A stretch of DNA of 64,000 nt from Ilex aquifolium (Eukaryota; Streptophyta; Magnoliopsida; Aquifoliales; Aquifoliaceae): NCBI GenBank assembly GCA_951799425.1, contig OX637395.1, positions 6,660,951 to 6,724,950 on the forward strand, given 5' to 3'. The position numbers and the translations under genes are program-made. Shown one piece after another: positions 1 to 11,954 of the stretch (its first letter is position 1; the number at the start of each line of letters is the position of its first letter). The notes beneath the pieces are model-generated. The model did not search any database. It was not told the DNA's origin and was given only the letters and a program-made list of their open reading frames with translations.

Positions 1-95
1 ATTGCAAGGCAAATGAAAAGAACTAGTACAATAGGGTTCTCCACAAAGGTTTAGTGGTTGAAAAGTGTTAATAGAGTAATTTTTTTTACAATTTT

Positions 96-250
96 TAAGG
101 CGGTTCGGTGGTTGAGTTTGATCTTTGGTAAATTAGAGAATTCAGGTTCAATTATTTCTTACACTTCATAAGAGTTAGTCACCCTTGTCCTTTTAGGGAT
201 ATACTTTAATCCAGTTCAAACTGTGATGATTAGGTACTAAACTCGAGAGA
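96..250 (+). repeat. tRNA-derived SINE, family A, copy 1
   Basis: The left part carries a Pol III A-box-like GGTGGTTGAGTTTGA (107-121) and a B-box-like CAGGTTCAATT, as in tRNA-derived SINEs. The body that follows (ACACTTCATAAGAGTTAGTC, then CCCTTGTCCTTTTAGGGATA) recurs in inverse orientation at 1608-1778. Two diverged copies of the same tRNA-like head plus body within 1.7 kb are the evidence. The ends are approximate and no target duplication was identified. Confidence 0.6.
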
Positions 251-1607
251 ATAATCACCAAAAATCTAGATATCCAGTAACAAACAAAAAAGAGTAAACT
301 TTCCTACCTCTATTCTCTTCTTCCTTCTTGGAAAAAGTTTTCTATTATTTGATTGAGTAAACTTTTATAAATTTCAATGTAGGTGATGATTTGCCAAAAA
401 AAAAGGATGATGTGTGTACTTCACCAACCCCACTACGGGCAGTGGGACCCTGCCAGACAGATGTCCTCTCCTCTTTCAGCCATGGTTAATGTGTTCCACT
501 AGCCAAAGGTGCAGAGTTATTATTCGTGTTGAAATTGATGTAGAGTTATTATTTTTTATTAATTTTCATTTAGATGATTTATATTTGTTAATAAAAAAAT
601 AAAAAAATAATGAAAATTAAAATTAAAATATAAAAAAATTTATATGCAACGTATTTTTATTATATAAAAAATGAATGTACGGTTCAAAAATGTCTTAGTC
701 GGTTGAGGGGTGACCGATCGGGTCAATCAAAAAATAGGATAACAAAAAAAAAGTGTCTACTCTAGTGTTGTTAATGTGACTTTCTCGATTTATAGTTCTT
801 CTTCTTGCGCTCTCTTGACCAATGCTCCGATCATTCAAAAGATCGGCCGTTGTGACGTAAGTCGTCCCTTCTTAGGTTGTCATTTGACTTTGACCTTATT
901 CGGTTTTGGTTCATTCTTTTGATTCATGTGTATCTTGTCATGTCTACTCCGTTTATTGGTATAAGGTAAATGTCTTCTCCGACAAAAGTCAATCAAGAAG
1001 CCAAAACAGGAGCCAAGCAAGCATATCGGGCGAAGAATCCCTTCCTTGTTCGGCTGATAATGAAAAATGAATTTCATCACTGTAACTAGAGATCATGACA
1101 TCATTCAGCATTTGAATGACATCATCATAGTCTTTTTATGCAATTTAAATCTTGTGTATAGATATGCTGGACAAGGAATAGGGAAGAGGTTGATTAGCTT
1201 TTTATTTAAGTAATGTTAAAATAAAAGTAAAATTAATAATATCTAAAGAATCGTTTGGCAATGCTATTTATAAATATTTTTTAAGCAAAAAAAATCATAG
1301 AAAAAAAAAACTTGTTTAATTATTATTTTATGAAAAAATAAAATTCAAAAAACAAACCTACTTAAAAAAATTAAAAACGTTTCCAAAGCGGTACCTAGAA
1401 AAATTGCTAATTGGTAAAAATTATCAACAAGAAAAATTTCATGAAAAATCATAAAATTATTGAGCCTTGTAAATTGGGTTAAATGACCCTTTCTTTCCCT
1501 TAAAATGTCATGCAAGTTTTAAAAGGAAGCCAAATGAATAAATCGAAAGTAAGGGAGAAATGAAGGGTCAAAGTTTTATTTTTTTAGTTATAGGGTGTCC
1601 AGACTTG
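251..1607. other. Intergenic, no supported gene
   Basis: AT-rich sequence without a convincing coding region. A weak inverted repeat lies at about 1249-1397 (CGTTTGGCAATG at the left, CGTTTCCAAAGCG at the right) and could be a short MITE, but no clear target duplication was found. Short frames at 414-602 and 880-1080 have no recognisable domain and look like chance. Confidence 0.5.
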
Positions 1608-1778
1608 CATTGATTACTCCGTTCATCGGCGGGTCACCGTGGTTTGAGCTGGATTAGAGCATATCCCTAAAAAGACAAGGGTAGCTAACATTTAAGAGGT
1701 GTAAGAAAGGATTAAATTTAAGATTTCTGAACTATCAGCGATCAAGATCAAACTAAACCACTCCTAAGGTTTTAAATG
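1608..1778 (-). repeat. tRNA-derived SINE, family A, copy 2
   Basis: Reverse-strand copy of the element at 96-250. Read on the minus strand it starts with an A-box-like GGTTTAGTTTGATCTT and continues through TCTTACACCTCTTAAATG and CCCTTGTCTTTTTAGGGATA, matching copy 1 in order and spacing. Ends are approximate. Confidence 0.6.
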
Positions 1779-1979
1779 GTTACATTCTAAACAAAGAATT
1801 AGAGTTGCATTTGGGAAGAAATGGGCTCTGGGTCGCGACTTTAGTGGATCAAATTGGAACCAAAAGTCCATTTAGTAGTCTTGCTATGAAAGGTAGTCCA
1901 CTTTTCGAATCACTCTGTCACAATTTCTTTCCTTTTTTTTTTTAATGTAATATGAGGGGAAATGGTTGAAATTTGTTTA

Positions 1980-2683
1980 TGCCCTGTTTGGTAGATTTGA
2001 AAATAGGGTTGAAGAAAAATGAAGGAAGTAAAATAGGATGTAAAGAAAAGGTTTCTACCGTTTGGTTGAGAAGAAAAATTTGATGAAAAGGAAAGTTGGG
2101 AGGATTCTCTTTCCTCCCAACCCATCAAAATCTCTCCGTTCAAATTTGGGTGAAAAATAGAAGGAAAAAGAGAAGTTAGGCTGTTCATTGTGATTTTATT
2201 TTTTTGTCTTTTGTTTATTTATCATCTATAAAACACATGTATGAAAATTTCAACAAGGAAAAATACGACTTATAGCCGGTAAGTATGCTACCGTCTAGCC
2301 CAATTCCAATGACCCCCCTCTGTCTCTCTGATTTAACAAACTTATAAAATAAATTGTGACCGAAAAAAATAACGAAGTATGTTATTTCGATATAGAAAAT
2401 TTATATACTATCTCCTAACAAGAATGTTATTTAAAAAAATATATTTTCTATATAGAAAATTTATTTTTCATATATAACGGTATAATGGTAAACTAGGTTT
2501 ATACATATTTTTTTTTTCATTTTTTCTCTAATACTAAACAATGGAAAATTAATCCCTCAAACTTTTCATCCATCATACCAAACAAAAAGGAGAGAAAGTA
2601 TTTTCCTTCCTCAAATGATGAAAAATGTATCCCTCATATTTTTATGTCTTTCCAACTTTTCATCTCTCCTAGCAAATGAACCA
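1980..2683. mobile_element. Tourist-like (PIF/Harbinger) MITE candidate
   Basis: The left end TGCCCTGTTTGGTAG and the reverse complement of the right end, TGGTTCATTTGCTAG, are similar, and both sides are flanked by TTA (1977-1979 and 2684-2686), the usual 3-bp target of PIF/Harbinger elements. Subterminal sequences are also partly inverted (GAAAATAGGGTTGAAG against GAAAAGTTGGAAAG). There is no coding capacity. A 3-bp duplication is weak evidence by itself, so the superfamily call is tentative. Confidence 0.45.
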
Positions 2684-2826
2684 TTAATCTCTCACACACA
2701 TGCAGTTAATAATAAATCGTGTTGTGTCAAAGATGTGTTGTGTCTAAAAGATCTCAATCCAATTCGTTTTTAGTTTTGCACATACATTCGTATTATGTCG
2801 GGTTTATTTTGTATATTAGTTGTTTA

Positions 2827-5475
2827 TCTATATAATAAAGTAGAGCGAAGTTTGAATCCAAAAGATAAAGAGAGGTCCAGATCGTTTTGAGACAAAACAT
2901 AAACAAATTTAACGGACAACGTAATCCCAACATAAAAGACGGTTCAGATCATTTTAAAATTGTTGATCCAACGATCCTAATTGATGCTCATAATTTTTTC
3001 CCCACCTAAAAATTTGAATAAGTCTTTCGTCCTATATAGAACTCAAGATTCCTTCATATACCCCTCTCTCTCTCTCTCTCTCTCTCAAAACTATTAATCT
3101 GACGGTCCTCATACAAAATTTTTCTAAGACTCCTATCTTTCATCTAACTCTATTCCCTATCTCATACTAACTGATTCAACTCTCTCCCTAATCTCTCTCT
3201 CTTATCTCTTTCTCACATTCCTTTTAAACACACACATAATCCCTACCTCTCTGTCTCTGCCAATCTCTCTCTATCTCTCAGACGTTTAAATCTAACTCTC
3301 TCTCCCTATCTAGCCCAAGAATTTCAAAAATGAAGCCCCTTTTGAATTTTGAATTTTTCGCCAATATGATATATATAGCATATTGTTAGAGACTTTGCAA
3401 TAGAAGGCATATTTATAAATTTAATCATTTTCTACCTAGCTCAAACCAAGTGCTATGTCCTTTACATGAATGTTCTGTGTTGCATTTTTCGTGTTAAGCT
3501 CTTCATAGAATTTTATTTTGTTCTCTCTATAACCTTGCTTGATTTATATTGATTTTTACTATAATTATTGGGTGATGCATTGTTCTGATTTGGATTTGAT
3601 TGTTTCAGGACTTCAACATAGTTGTTCTTTCTTACGGAAGGTAAAATTATATTCATAAGAAGGAGAAATACAAGAACAAAAAACAGAAGGTGATGCTCAC
3701 ATGACAATGCATCCACCCAATACAAAAAGTAGAACCAAAAGATTTACAACAACCAAGAGTGTAGAATTCTAAAGAAAGTGTCAGCCATGAGCTGGTACTT
3801 TCAGCAGAATCTAGACTCAATAGGAGACAAGAACCAAAGAGGCTTCCAACAACATGGGACTGCACATTCAAAAACAGAGGAATAAACACACTGGCATTGC
3901 CAACAGCGAATGTACATGAACTTGCAGGGTTTTCATTTTCTTGACCTTTTCTTCTTCACATGGATGTGGCCACAAAACAAGAACAAGGTTTTCTCCTCCC
4001 TCACTCTGTCTTTTTATTTTTGAAGTTTTCATGCATTGATTTCTTTCATAATTTGCTTTATCATCTGCATGTTGCTAGCCTCTGTTGTGTTCTAGCTTTA
4101 AAATATCTAATGTTACCCCAAAAGTCCAACTGTCTAAGCATAGTTTTAAAAAATACAATAGTTTATTCCATATGTTAGTTTTGGTGTAGTGTCATGGGAA
4201 AAAAAGTCAGTCTTATGTTTATTGTCCTTTAAAGATATAACTATCTTAGAATATTGACCTTTTGAGAAAAAAAATCCCTTATAAACTTTTTTTTTTTGGC
4301 TCTCAAAATGAAAATATCATCACTGTTATGTTGTAGATTTTCAATTGGCTCTTAGTTGTTGGGTTTCCTAATTGTGGAGAGGTTATGCAACTTAAGAACT
4401 ACCATTCATCATAAAGACATTGTGCCTCATGGATGTTTATAACCAATGATCATTATGTGTACACGTTTTTCAATTTTTGTTTTGATCTTTATTATTTTGA
4501 TTTGCAGGCTTTATTTGCTCCTCTAATTAGTTGATGTCTTTGTTTGACCGACACTAGGACTCGTGTTCTCTTTTCTCTTTTTTTTTTCTTATTTGATATT
4601 GTCCCCGTATTTTCCTGAGCAAAACTGTGGTGCATCACAGCCAATTATTTCCATGAGCCTTTGTGTATAAAATTGAACTTTTTTGTGATGGGCAATTCTA
4701 GGCATAATTAAATTATTAATCGTGAGAAAAAGAAATCGGAGGGGTTTAGGATTGTTGGTGTATATGTAAATACACATGAATTCATATATGTACATGTTTA
4801 TTTACATTTCTGTTGATTGTGTCTCATTATTAATTAATCAAGAGAATAAGAATTTTATTTATTTCCTTTGGAGTATATGATCTCCACATTTGAAATGTCC
4901 ACTTATGTTAATGGACAAGTATTTCTAGGTTTGAATTGGAAATTTTGAATTACTAAATTTAAGAATATTTTCTATGAGTGAGATTTATGGAAATGGTTTT
5001 TATTTTGGGAGAGATTAATGTGATTTGTTCTGGGTTATGGAACTTAATAGTATTGGTTTTGAGAATGTAGGTCTATGAATTTTGTTGACTTTAAAATGTG
5101 GATTATTATGGTGGATGATCCAAAGAGAGTTTATTGTGTTCGATTATCTATTTGTCATTCATTGATCAATATTTAAGTTGAATGTTGGGTACTGCTAAAG
5201 TTTGTGTTCTGTTAGAACTTAATTATGGGTCTGTAGTTAGCCATAAAAAGAAATACCTTTCTAATTGGTTGGATCATTGTTGAGTTAAATTTAGTTTGAT
5301 TGAACTAAGATGAAAAATTAGAGGGAATGAAAGAAAAGAACTTAATTTATTTGAAATTGTGTAATTCTAGAAAACAAAGAAAAAAATAAATTATTAATGT
5401 ATTATATTTATATTACACTATTGGTCCTAATTTTTTTGTGTTACACTAGTGCCTTCAGGCACGGGTAATTACTAG
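2827..5475 (+). mobile_element. Non-autonomous Helitron, family 1 (large member)
   Basis: The 5' end TCTATATAATAAAG follows an A (2826). The 3' end is CTAG followed by T (5476), with a GTGCC-TTCA-GGCAC hairpin (5449-5462) just upstream. TC at the 5' end, CTAG at the 3' end, a subterminal hairpin and insertion between A and T are the Helitron hallmarks. The termini match the two smaller family members at 5480-6346 and 25987-26907, but the 2.6-kb interior does not. It includes a CT microsatellite (3063-3086) and intron-like T-rich stretches with possible splice sites near 3608 and 3641. No Rep/helicase frame is present, so movement would depend on a relative elsewhere. Confidence 0.75.
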
Positions 5476-5479
5476 TCTA

Positions 5480-6346
5480 TCTATATAATAAAGTACAACA
5501 CAATTCAAATTTCAAAAGATAAACAAAATGATTTTTGCTTTTCGCGGTTGAGATCTCTTTAAATTTTAATTTAAATTTAATCCGACGGCTAATATTAACA
5601 CCCCAAATTTAATAGGAAAAATAGCCCCCTACGGGTGTGTTTGGGATAACTTTTTAAAAGTGCTTATAGAATTTGTAAACTTCTCATAAATACTTTAAAA
5701 AAAAAAGTAGTGTTTTGAACTGCCCCACCACCCCCACCGCCCCACCACCACAACTACCCCCACCACCACCACCCCTCCCCCTCCCCCTCCCACCGCCCCC
5801 ACCACCACCATCACCACCACCACCACCATCACCATCACCACCGTCGCTGTCGCCACCATACCACCACCTTTGTCACAACAATAACCACTGTCACCACCCC
5901 ACCATCACCATCACCATTACCACCCACCCCATCGCCCTACCACCACCATTCTCCCCCCTCCCCCACGACCACGACCACCACCACCCCCATCGCCCAACCT
6001 TTATCACCACCGTTGCCACCCCACCATCACCATCCCCACTACCACCACCCCCACTGCCATCACCGCCGCCGCCACCTTATCACCACCATCACTGTCTCAC
6101 CATCACCCCTACCACCACCATCACCATTGCCACCCACGACTGTCACCATCACAACCGGGTGTCGTCACCCATTAAAACCATCACCTTCTCCCATCACCAC
6201 CACTGTCGCCCCCATTACAACCAGTGTTTAAATTCTTTTCTCTCTCTTCTATCTTTGTAATTTGATTTTGAGTGTGAATACAAATATACTTATTATTGAC
6301 CATTTTTTTTTATTATTTCGTGTCTTCAGGCACGGAAAATAACTAG
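5480..6346 (+). mobile_element. Non-autonomous Helitron, family 1 (CCACCA-rich member)
   Basis: It starts TCTATATAATAAAGTACAAC after A (5479) and ends CTAG (6343-6346) before T, with a CGTGTC-TTCA-GGCACG hairpin at 6319-6334. The first 230 bp and last 130 bp are close to those of the Helitron at 25987-26907. The middle (about 5716-6220) is a degenerate CCA/CAC-rich low-complexity block. The first base lies only 4 bp after the 3' CTAG of the preceding Helitron. Confidence 0.8.
5716..6220 (+). repeat. CCA/CAC-rich low-complexity block inside Helitron
   Basis: About 500 bp of imperfect C, CCA and CAC repeats with almost no G on the plus strand. It leaves long Pro/His/Thr-rich open frames in several phases; these reflect composition, not a protein gene. 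The family member at 25987-26907 has a block at the same relative position. Confidence 0.85.
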
Positions 6347-6734
6347 TACTACTATAAAAATATCACAAAAAGTGAAAATTTTTTAATTGACCATAATAAC
6401 CTTAGTAAAATAACAAATCACCTTGATCAATTTTTTTTTTTAAATCTTCTCCAATTAATTATATAATATTCGCATAACATTTTGTTTTCTTAAAAGAGTT
6501 ATGTATATTATTTTTTTAATAATTCAACACAAATTTATCAACAGCTGGTACACGAAGAGTTAGACCATACACATTTTAAGAATAAATATTAAAGTGAAGT
6601 AAATATATGAATACTATTTGGAAGTTGAACCATGGAATATTATAGTGCGGTGAATACAAGAGTTATCTAGAAGTCAATAATGTAATGAATTTTGATATTC
6701 TATAGTCTGATTTCTTGCTGGTAATTTATTTATA
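6347..6734. other. Intergenic spacer between Helitrons
   Basis: About 390 bp of AT-rich sequence between two Helitrons. I see no gene, terminal repeat or RNA signature. Confidence 0.6.
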
Positions 6735-7700
6735 TCTCTACACTACTAATAAAAGTATTTTAAAATGAAATTTTTTTGAATATCTATTTTACCCTTATAA
6801 AAGATTGTAAAGATCACTCAATCATTTTCACAATTAAATTTCTAAATTACCATCATATCCTTATATCTTTAAATCTCTAAATTATCTATAACATTTCTTT
6901 CAATTATTTAATTAGTTTCTATAAAAAAAATTGATTTACTATATTGCCCTTAAAAAAATATACATTATTATATTTTCAATAAAGTGTTCAAAAACCTTAA
7001 AAAATTCTATCAATCTAATATTGCACATTTCATATGCAAATATAACATTATGCCTACATATGTGTATTTTTTTCATCGAAAAGTTTAACAATTTCATTTC
7101 TAAGATAAAAAAAATCGTATATATAGTATTTTAAAATCAATTTATGTTACATCAATATAATTCTTTAGTCACAATAAACTTTCTAAATTGTACTAAGATT
7201 TTATTTAAAAATAGATATTATAGTGTATTTTTAAGTAAAACTTAATTTTTTTTTTAAATTTTAATATATTTGATAATATATATTGTAAAGTAGTATATTA
7301 AATCTTATCCCAATTGACCTAACTAATTCTTAATTACAGTAAAGTTCCAATGTGATTAATATCTTGACAATTATTTTTATTTTATTTAAGAAATTATAAG
7401 TGTAATCCTAATCAAATGAATTTTAAAAAATTTAATTTCTCAAACATCACTAAAAAATCAATCTCAATCACAAAATTCTAAAAAAATAGGACTTTAACTA
7501 TTTCTTATTTTTTTTATAGTTAAATTTTTTTTTAGGAACATACAAAGTTTTCATAATCGTATAAAAGAATTTGAGCAACTAAAAATTAAGTTTGGTAAAT
7601 TTAAGATGATATTTAATTCAGTTATATATATACCTAATATGTTTTATTAATTTTTGTGTACAAAAATTATTTACGTGCAACGTACGTGGTGCACTGCTAG
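6735..7700 (+). mobile_element. Non-autonomous Helitron, family 2 (small member)
   Basis: The 5' end TCTCTACACTACTAATAAAAG follows A (6734), and the 3' end is CTAG (7697-7700) before T. Just upstream is an imperfect hairpin ACGTGC-AAC-GTACGT (7673-7687), like the ACGTGCAACGCACGT hairpin of the larger Helitron ending at 39253. The 966-bp interior is extremely AT-rich and carries no coding region. Confidence 0.7.
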
Positions 7701-8278
7701 TTATTCTCAAAGAAATGATCTATTCGATAATTATATTTTAATTTAATCCTCTAAGCAAGTATCTTAAATTTAATTATAAACCTAAATGATTCTGCACGTG
7801 TTTAATAACTAGTAATAATATTAAGTATTGAAAATTTTATTAAAGCAGAGTTGGTCAGTCAAGCTGGCTATAGCCCAAATTGGTTAGAACTAATTTCGGG
7901 TCGGGTTGAGAGGATGGCCCCCGTGACACTAGGCCGGCCCAAGTATTCTTTTTTTTTTTTGGTCTCTTCCTTTTGGCTAATTGAGTTCAACATAAGCCTT
8001 CAATCCAACATTTGAGAATAGAGGGCTAGTGTACTTTCACTTAATCTTATTTAATGGTATATCATGTACCATAGGGGCAAGTGTACTTTCGTATTGATAA
8101 TGTGTTCTAAAATTAAAGAAATATAGATATTACAAATAGACAAGAAAGTATAGAAATATTAGAGAATTGTTCTTCTTAATTTGTATTTCTCAATGTATTA
8201 AAGACTACCAAATATAATGATAATCAAATACAATATTAAAGTTGATATATCAATTAATAGGGGATTATAGACTAGGAA
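7701..8278. other. Intergenic, no supported gene
   Basis: AT-rich spacer. A G+C-richer patch at 7885-7945 (GGGTCGGGTTGAGAGGATGG) contains no frame. GTGTACTTTC occurs twice (8031 and 8084) around a short imperfect palindrome. No function assigned. Confidence 0.5.
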
Positions 8279-8449
8279 AATGTTGCACAATTTAAATGAA
8301 CCCCAAAAAATACAACCCAAATGCATATTATTCTTTAGATGAGTTTTGGATGAATGAGTCATATTAAAAAAATTAATGAAACTCACTCATTTAAGGTACA
8401 ATTATATTTAGGTTGTAACTATTGAGTTTCATTTAGGTTGTGCAACATT
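8279..8449. mobile_element. Short MITE, copy 1
   Basis: 171-bp element with inverted ends AATGTTGCACAATTTAAATG and its complement at the right (CATTTAGGTTGTGCAACATT). A second, more diverged copy with the same internal order (GCATATTNTT, then CTCATTTAAGG) lies at 11363-11530, which supports a mobile family. The target duplication is not clear, so the superfamily is unassigned. Confidence 0.6.
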
Positions 8450-8737
8450 ACTCATTATAATGTAATTATAATATTTACATTATAACAATAGCAAAGAGGG
8501 ATTGAAAAAGATAATGTCGGGTCCACCTTATCCCTCTTATACTCATGTTTGGATACACATTTTAGACCCAGTATTATCACCTAAAAATAATACTGGTTCA
8601 GATGAAAAATGTATTTTATACTACATACAACCTCTTAAATAAATCCACATTTTTTGTGGGTTTAAATAGTCTAATTGAGATGTATTTGACAAAAAGACAT
8701 TTTTACTTTCAAATATCTCTAGGATATAAATATCACT

Positions 8738-9628
8738 AGGCTAATATCAACTTGCACCCTAAAAGATCATTCTAATTTTAAATTGTATCCTCAAAGTTTA
8801 AAAATATTGATTTACACCCTGAAAGATATAAATACATATCAATGTGCACCTGAGATTAACTGCAATCTATTTTGCCATTAAAAAGGTTTGGGTTAATTAC
8901 AAATTGAATCCATCAAAATTTAAATATTTCACATTTATGATCCAAAAAGAATTTCATCCATTAATGCTCGTTAAATAGCTCTCAATTGTATCGTATCATA
9001 ACATTTTCGTGTCATGCTCAAGTTAATAAAAAAATATTTTAACAAAAAATATTTTCGTGTTGAATCAATTGCATTGTGTCTTGTATTTCACATTTACGAT
9101 AATTCATATAATACTATTTAATATTTTTTAAAAATTAAAAAAATACCAATTTTTTGTTTATAATACTTGTTAAATAATTATTTTTTGTCTATAGTTGTGT
9201 TATTCGTATGTAACTTTAGTTTGATTGGACAATCAAAAGATTTGTGTCTAACTGTAGACAAAAAATAGTTATTTAACGAAAATTGTAGGTAAAAAAATAG
9301 GTATTTTATAATTTTTTTAAAATTTTAAAAAATATTTTTTATTGACTAGAACACGACACGAAGATATTATGATACGATACAATTGAGAGCTATTTAATAA
9401 ACATTAATAGATAAAATTTTTGTTGGATCATAAATATGAAATATTTAAATTTAGAGGATATAATTTATAATTAATCCAAACCTTTTTAATGGAAAAATGG
9501 ATAGAGTTAGCCCCATGTACACATTGATACAAATTTATATCTTTCATGGTATAAATTGATATTTTTAAACTTTGAGGGTGTAAATTGAGATTTGAGTGAT
9601 CTTTCGGGGTACAAATTGAGATTAGCCC
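8738..9628. mobile_element. Foldback Mutator-like element (891 bp)
   Basis: Near-palindromic element. The left arm starts AGGCTAATATCAACTTGCAC, and the reverse complement of the right arm starts GGGCTAATCTCAATTTGTAC; the arms pair for most of their length around a centre near 9215. The flanks carry a perfect 9-bp duplication AATATCACT (8729-8737 and 9629-9637), the Mutator/MULE target size. There is no transposase, so it is non-autonomous. Transcription through it would give a long hairpin RNA. Confidence 0.85.
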
Positions 9629-9637
9629 AATATCACT

Positions 9638-9841
9638 CTTATCTTGAGAGTTTTTTAGTAATTTAATGTTTATAGCATTATTCAATATTCTATCTAAACA
9701 AAATATTTGATGGAATAAATCTAGTGTCCACTACTTCTTCATATTTGAATCAAACATAGGATGATGAAACATTATCACTATAATTAATTCAATGACCATA
9801 TGAATGGATAAGGAATAGACTAATCCGGTCTTACTTAATGC
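9638..9841. other. Intergenic spacer
   Basis: AT-rich spacer between the foldback element and a small reverse-strand frame. Nothing recognised. Confidence 0.5.
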
Positions 9842-10009
9842 TTAAACCAAACACACCCTAACCATACTGAATTTTTTACCCGATGCATGTCTTCTCCTTC
9901 CAATAATAGCCCCATAAAAGCTGGCCATTTGGGCTGCACTTTCGGCGGTTTTGCCCTTGGACCACCGTACGGATGCCATCTCTGAAACACACTTTTGGTT
10001 CATCACCAT
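9842..10009 (-). CDS. Possible 55-residue small protein or exon fragment, unrecognised
   Basis: A reverse-strand frame runs from ATG at 10007-10009 to TAA at 9842-9844 and encodes 55 residues. It is visibly richer in G+C than its surroundings and reads as a basic, compositionally normal peptide (segments VRWSKGKTAESAAQM and FYGAIIGRRRHASGKKF). An in-frame stop lies upstream of the ATG. I do not recognise the family. It could be a small gene, one exon of a lost gene, or chance. No promoter or splice evidence was found. Confidence 0.25.
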   Translation of the reverse strand: MVMNQKCVSEMASVRWSKGKTAESAAQMASFYGAIIGRRRHASGKKFSMVRVCLV

Positions 10010-11362
10010 CTTGGGCTGCTTGGAATCTTTCTACTTCCTTTCCTTTCTCTGTGTAATAATTGAGGATAGCATAAACGTTTAATTTGGCCTATCATTTCTA
10101 TAAGTGATTTGTACTTCCAATACGAAATCAAAACAGAATTAACGAGTTTAAATTTAGATTTAAAGACTTGAAATAAATGGGTCAAGACTAACATTGTTAA
10201 AACACGATACGAGCTCCACTATAAACGATTATGAATGTGTTGTGTGTGAGTTGAACAAATTTTGATAGAACACGATACAACCCATTAACAACATATAGAT
10301 TGATATATATTTAGCACTCCCTATGCATTATGCCATCATTTCTAATTGGACAATCGCTTTTTTAAATGGATTAGTTTTTTTTTATTTATTTACGTTGAAG
10401 ATTATGAATAATTGGACTTTTTTTCGAACCCATTTTTGATTTTACTAAGGGACTAGTCACCACTTTAGCTATCTTTTCCTAGTCACAAAAAATGAAGTAC
10501 CACTTAGCTAAGACATTATTTTTTGATATTATATTCAAGGGCGAGAGATTTAGTCTCTATTTCGTATGCCCCTCCTTTCCTAAACTCGTTTTTAACTTGG
10601 TTTCTTAAAACAGTCATATCCTATCTATGGTTTCATTCGACACGATTCATATCTTTATCCTCTCCCAACATCTCTTCCCGCTCTTAAATCTAGTAGTGTT
10701 AGAGAAAAAATAGAAGAGCAATATGCAACATTAAAAAAAAAAAAGAGGAGTGAGAAGTTCAAAGAATTAGTGGGAAATTGAGGATGTACTTAGATTGGAT
10801 TGTGAAAATTTTGATTTAGAGGAAAATTTCATAATTTTTTTTTAAAAAAATAGAAGAATTAAAAAAGGCTTTAAAACCATCTTCTGCATAATTTGGTTAT
10901 TTCAATAATACTATAGATTTATCCACCCATATTAGCTGTCTCAATTAATATTTTCTCAAGTGAATTGATGGATTTATTTTCAGGTACGTCGCGTAGTAAT
11001 TCGAGGACCCGCGCAGCCAAAATAGATCAAAATTTTTAAATTTTTTTTTTTTTTTTTGCCAAAATCCCAAGTTCAATTTTTTTTTGGCCAGCCAAATCAG
11101 AACTATGAAATAAAGTTATGATGGGTTCATGATCATTTTTTTGGGGTCAATTGGTTCATGATAGGGTTTTTGATTGATCATATAAAAATTCACCATTGAT
11201 TATTCTTGATGCTGATATATCAATTGTCTTTAGGGTAAAGCTCATTTGCTGTTGGTAGATATTTTGTCTCAAAATATCTATATCTAGATCTTTTCAAGTG
11301 GGGACCGTTTCCTTTTGTAGAACTAAATAGTAGATTTGGAATAACGACAAATATTTATGAAC
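10010..11362. other. Intergenic, no supported gene
   Basis: AT-rich sequence with poly-A and poly-T tracts (for example 10733-10744 and 11040-11057). No coding region, terminal repeat pair or RNA gene was identified. Confidence 0.55.
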
Positions 11363-11530
11363 AATGTTATAAAATTTAAATAAAATTTAAAAAATTACAA
11401 CTCAATGCATATTCTTGGATAAGCGGATTTCATCAATTTTTTTGGTGGGACCCACTCATCTCACACTCATTTAAGGAATAATATTCATTTAGATTTTAAT
11501 TTTTGAGTTTTATTTGGGTTATGTAGTATT
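11363..11530. mobile_element. Short MITE, copy 2
   Basis: Diverged copy of the MITE at 8279-8449: left end AATGTTATAAAATTTAAAT, shared internal GCATATTCTT and CTCATTTAAGG, and right end TTTATTTGGGTTATGTAGTATT. Inverted ends are retained with mismatches. Confidence 0.55.
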
Positions 11531-11954
11531 TTTTAATATTTATACATAATTACATGCGAGAAAATGCCATGAGAGTTCAAATTTAAAATCAATTATTTTT
11601 TTATAATTACAAGATAAAATCTTGTACACTGTATAAGATATTTTTCACAAAATGAGATAAATTGGGTGTCACCTACCTAATTCAGCAAATATCTTTTAAA
11701 CCAAACCTTTGAGGTGCTGAATTATTCACAAAAATCTTTAATCGGTGGGTCATGTCTTTGGTAATCTTGTGCAGATGATTCCCACATATTAAAGGAGAAA
11801 AGAAAGGTGTATGTCATGGTCTTGACTCTAGTGGAGCATAGACAAGGCATCAGCATCCTAGACATAATATTCTCTCTCTCTCTCACACACACACACATAT
11901 TATAACTTAAATTGTGAGCACAACTCCAAATGAAACCAAAGACTGCTCCTTCAA

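Noticed and set aside
5715-6260. 181-residue Pro/His-rich open frame
   Set aside because: It lies in the CCACCA block of a Helitron; several phases are open at once and the composition is purely repeat-driven.
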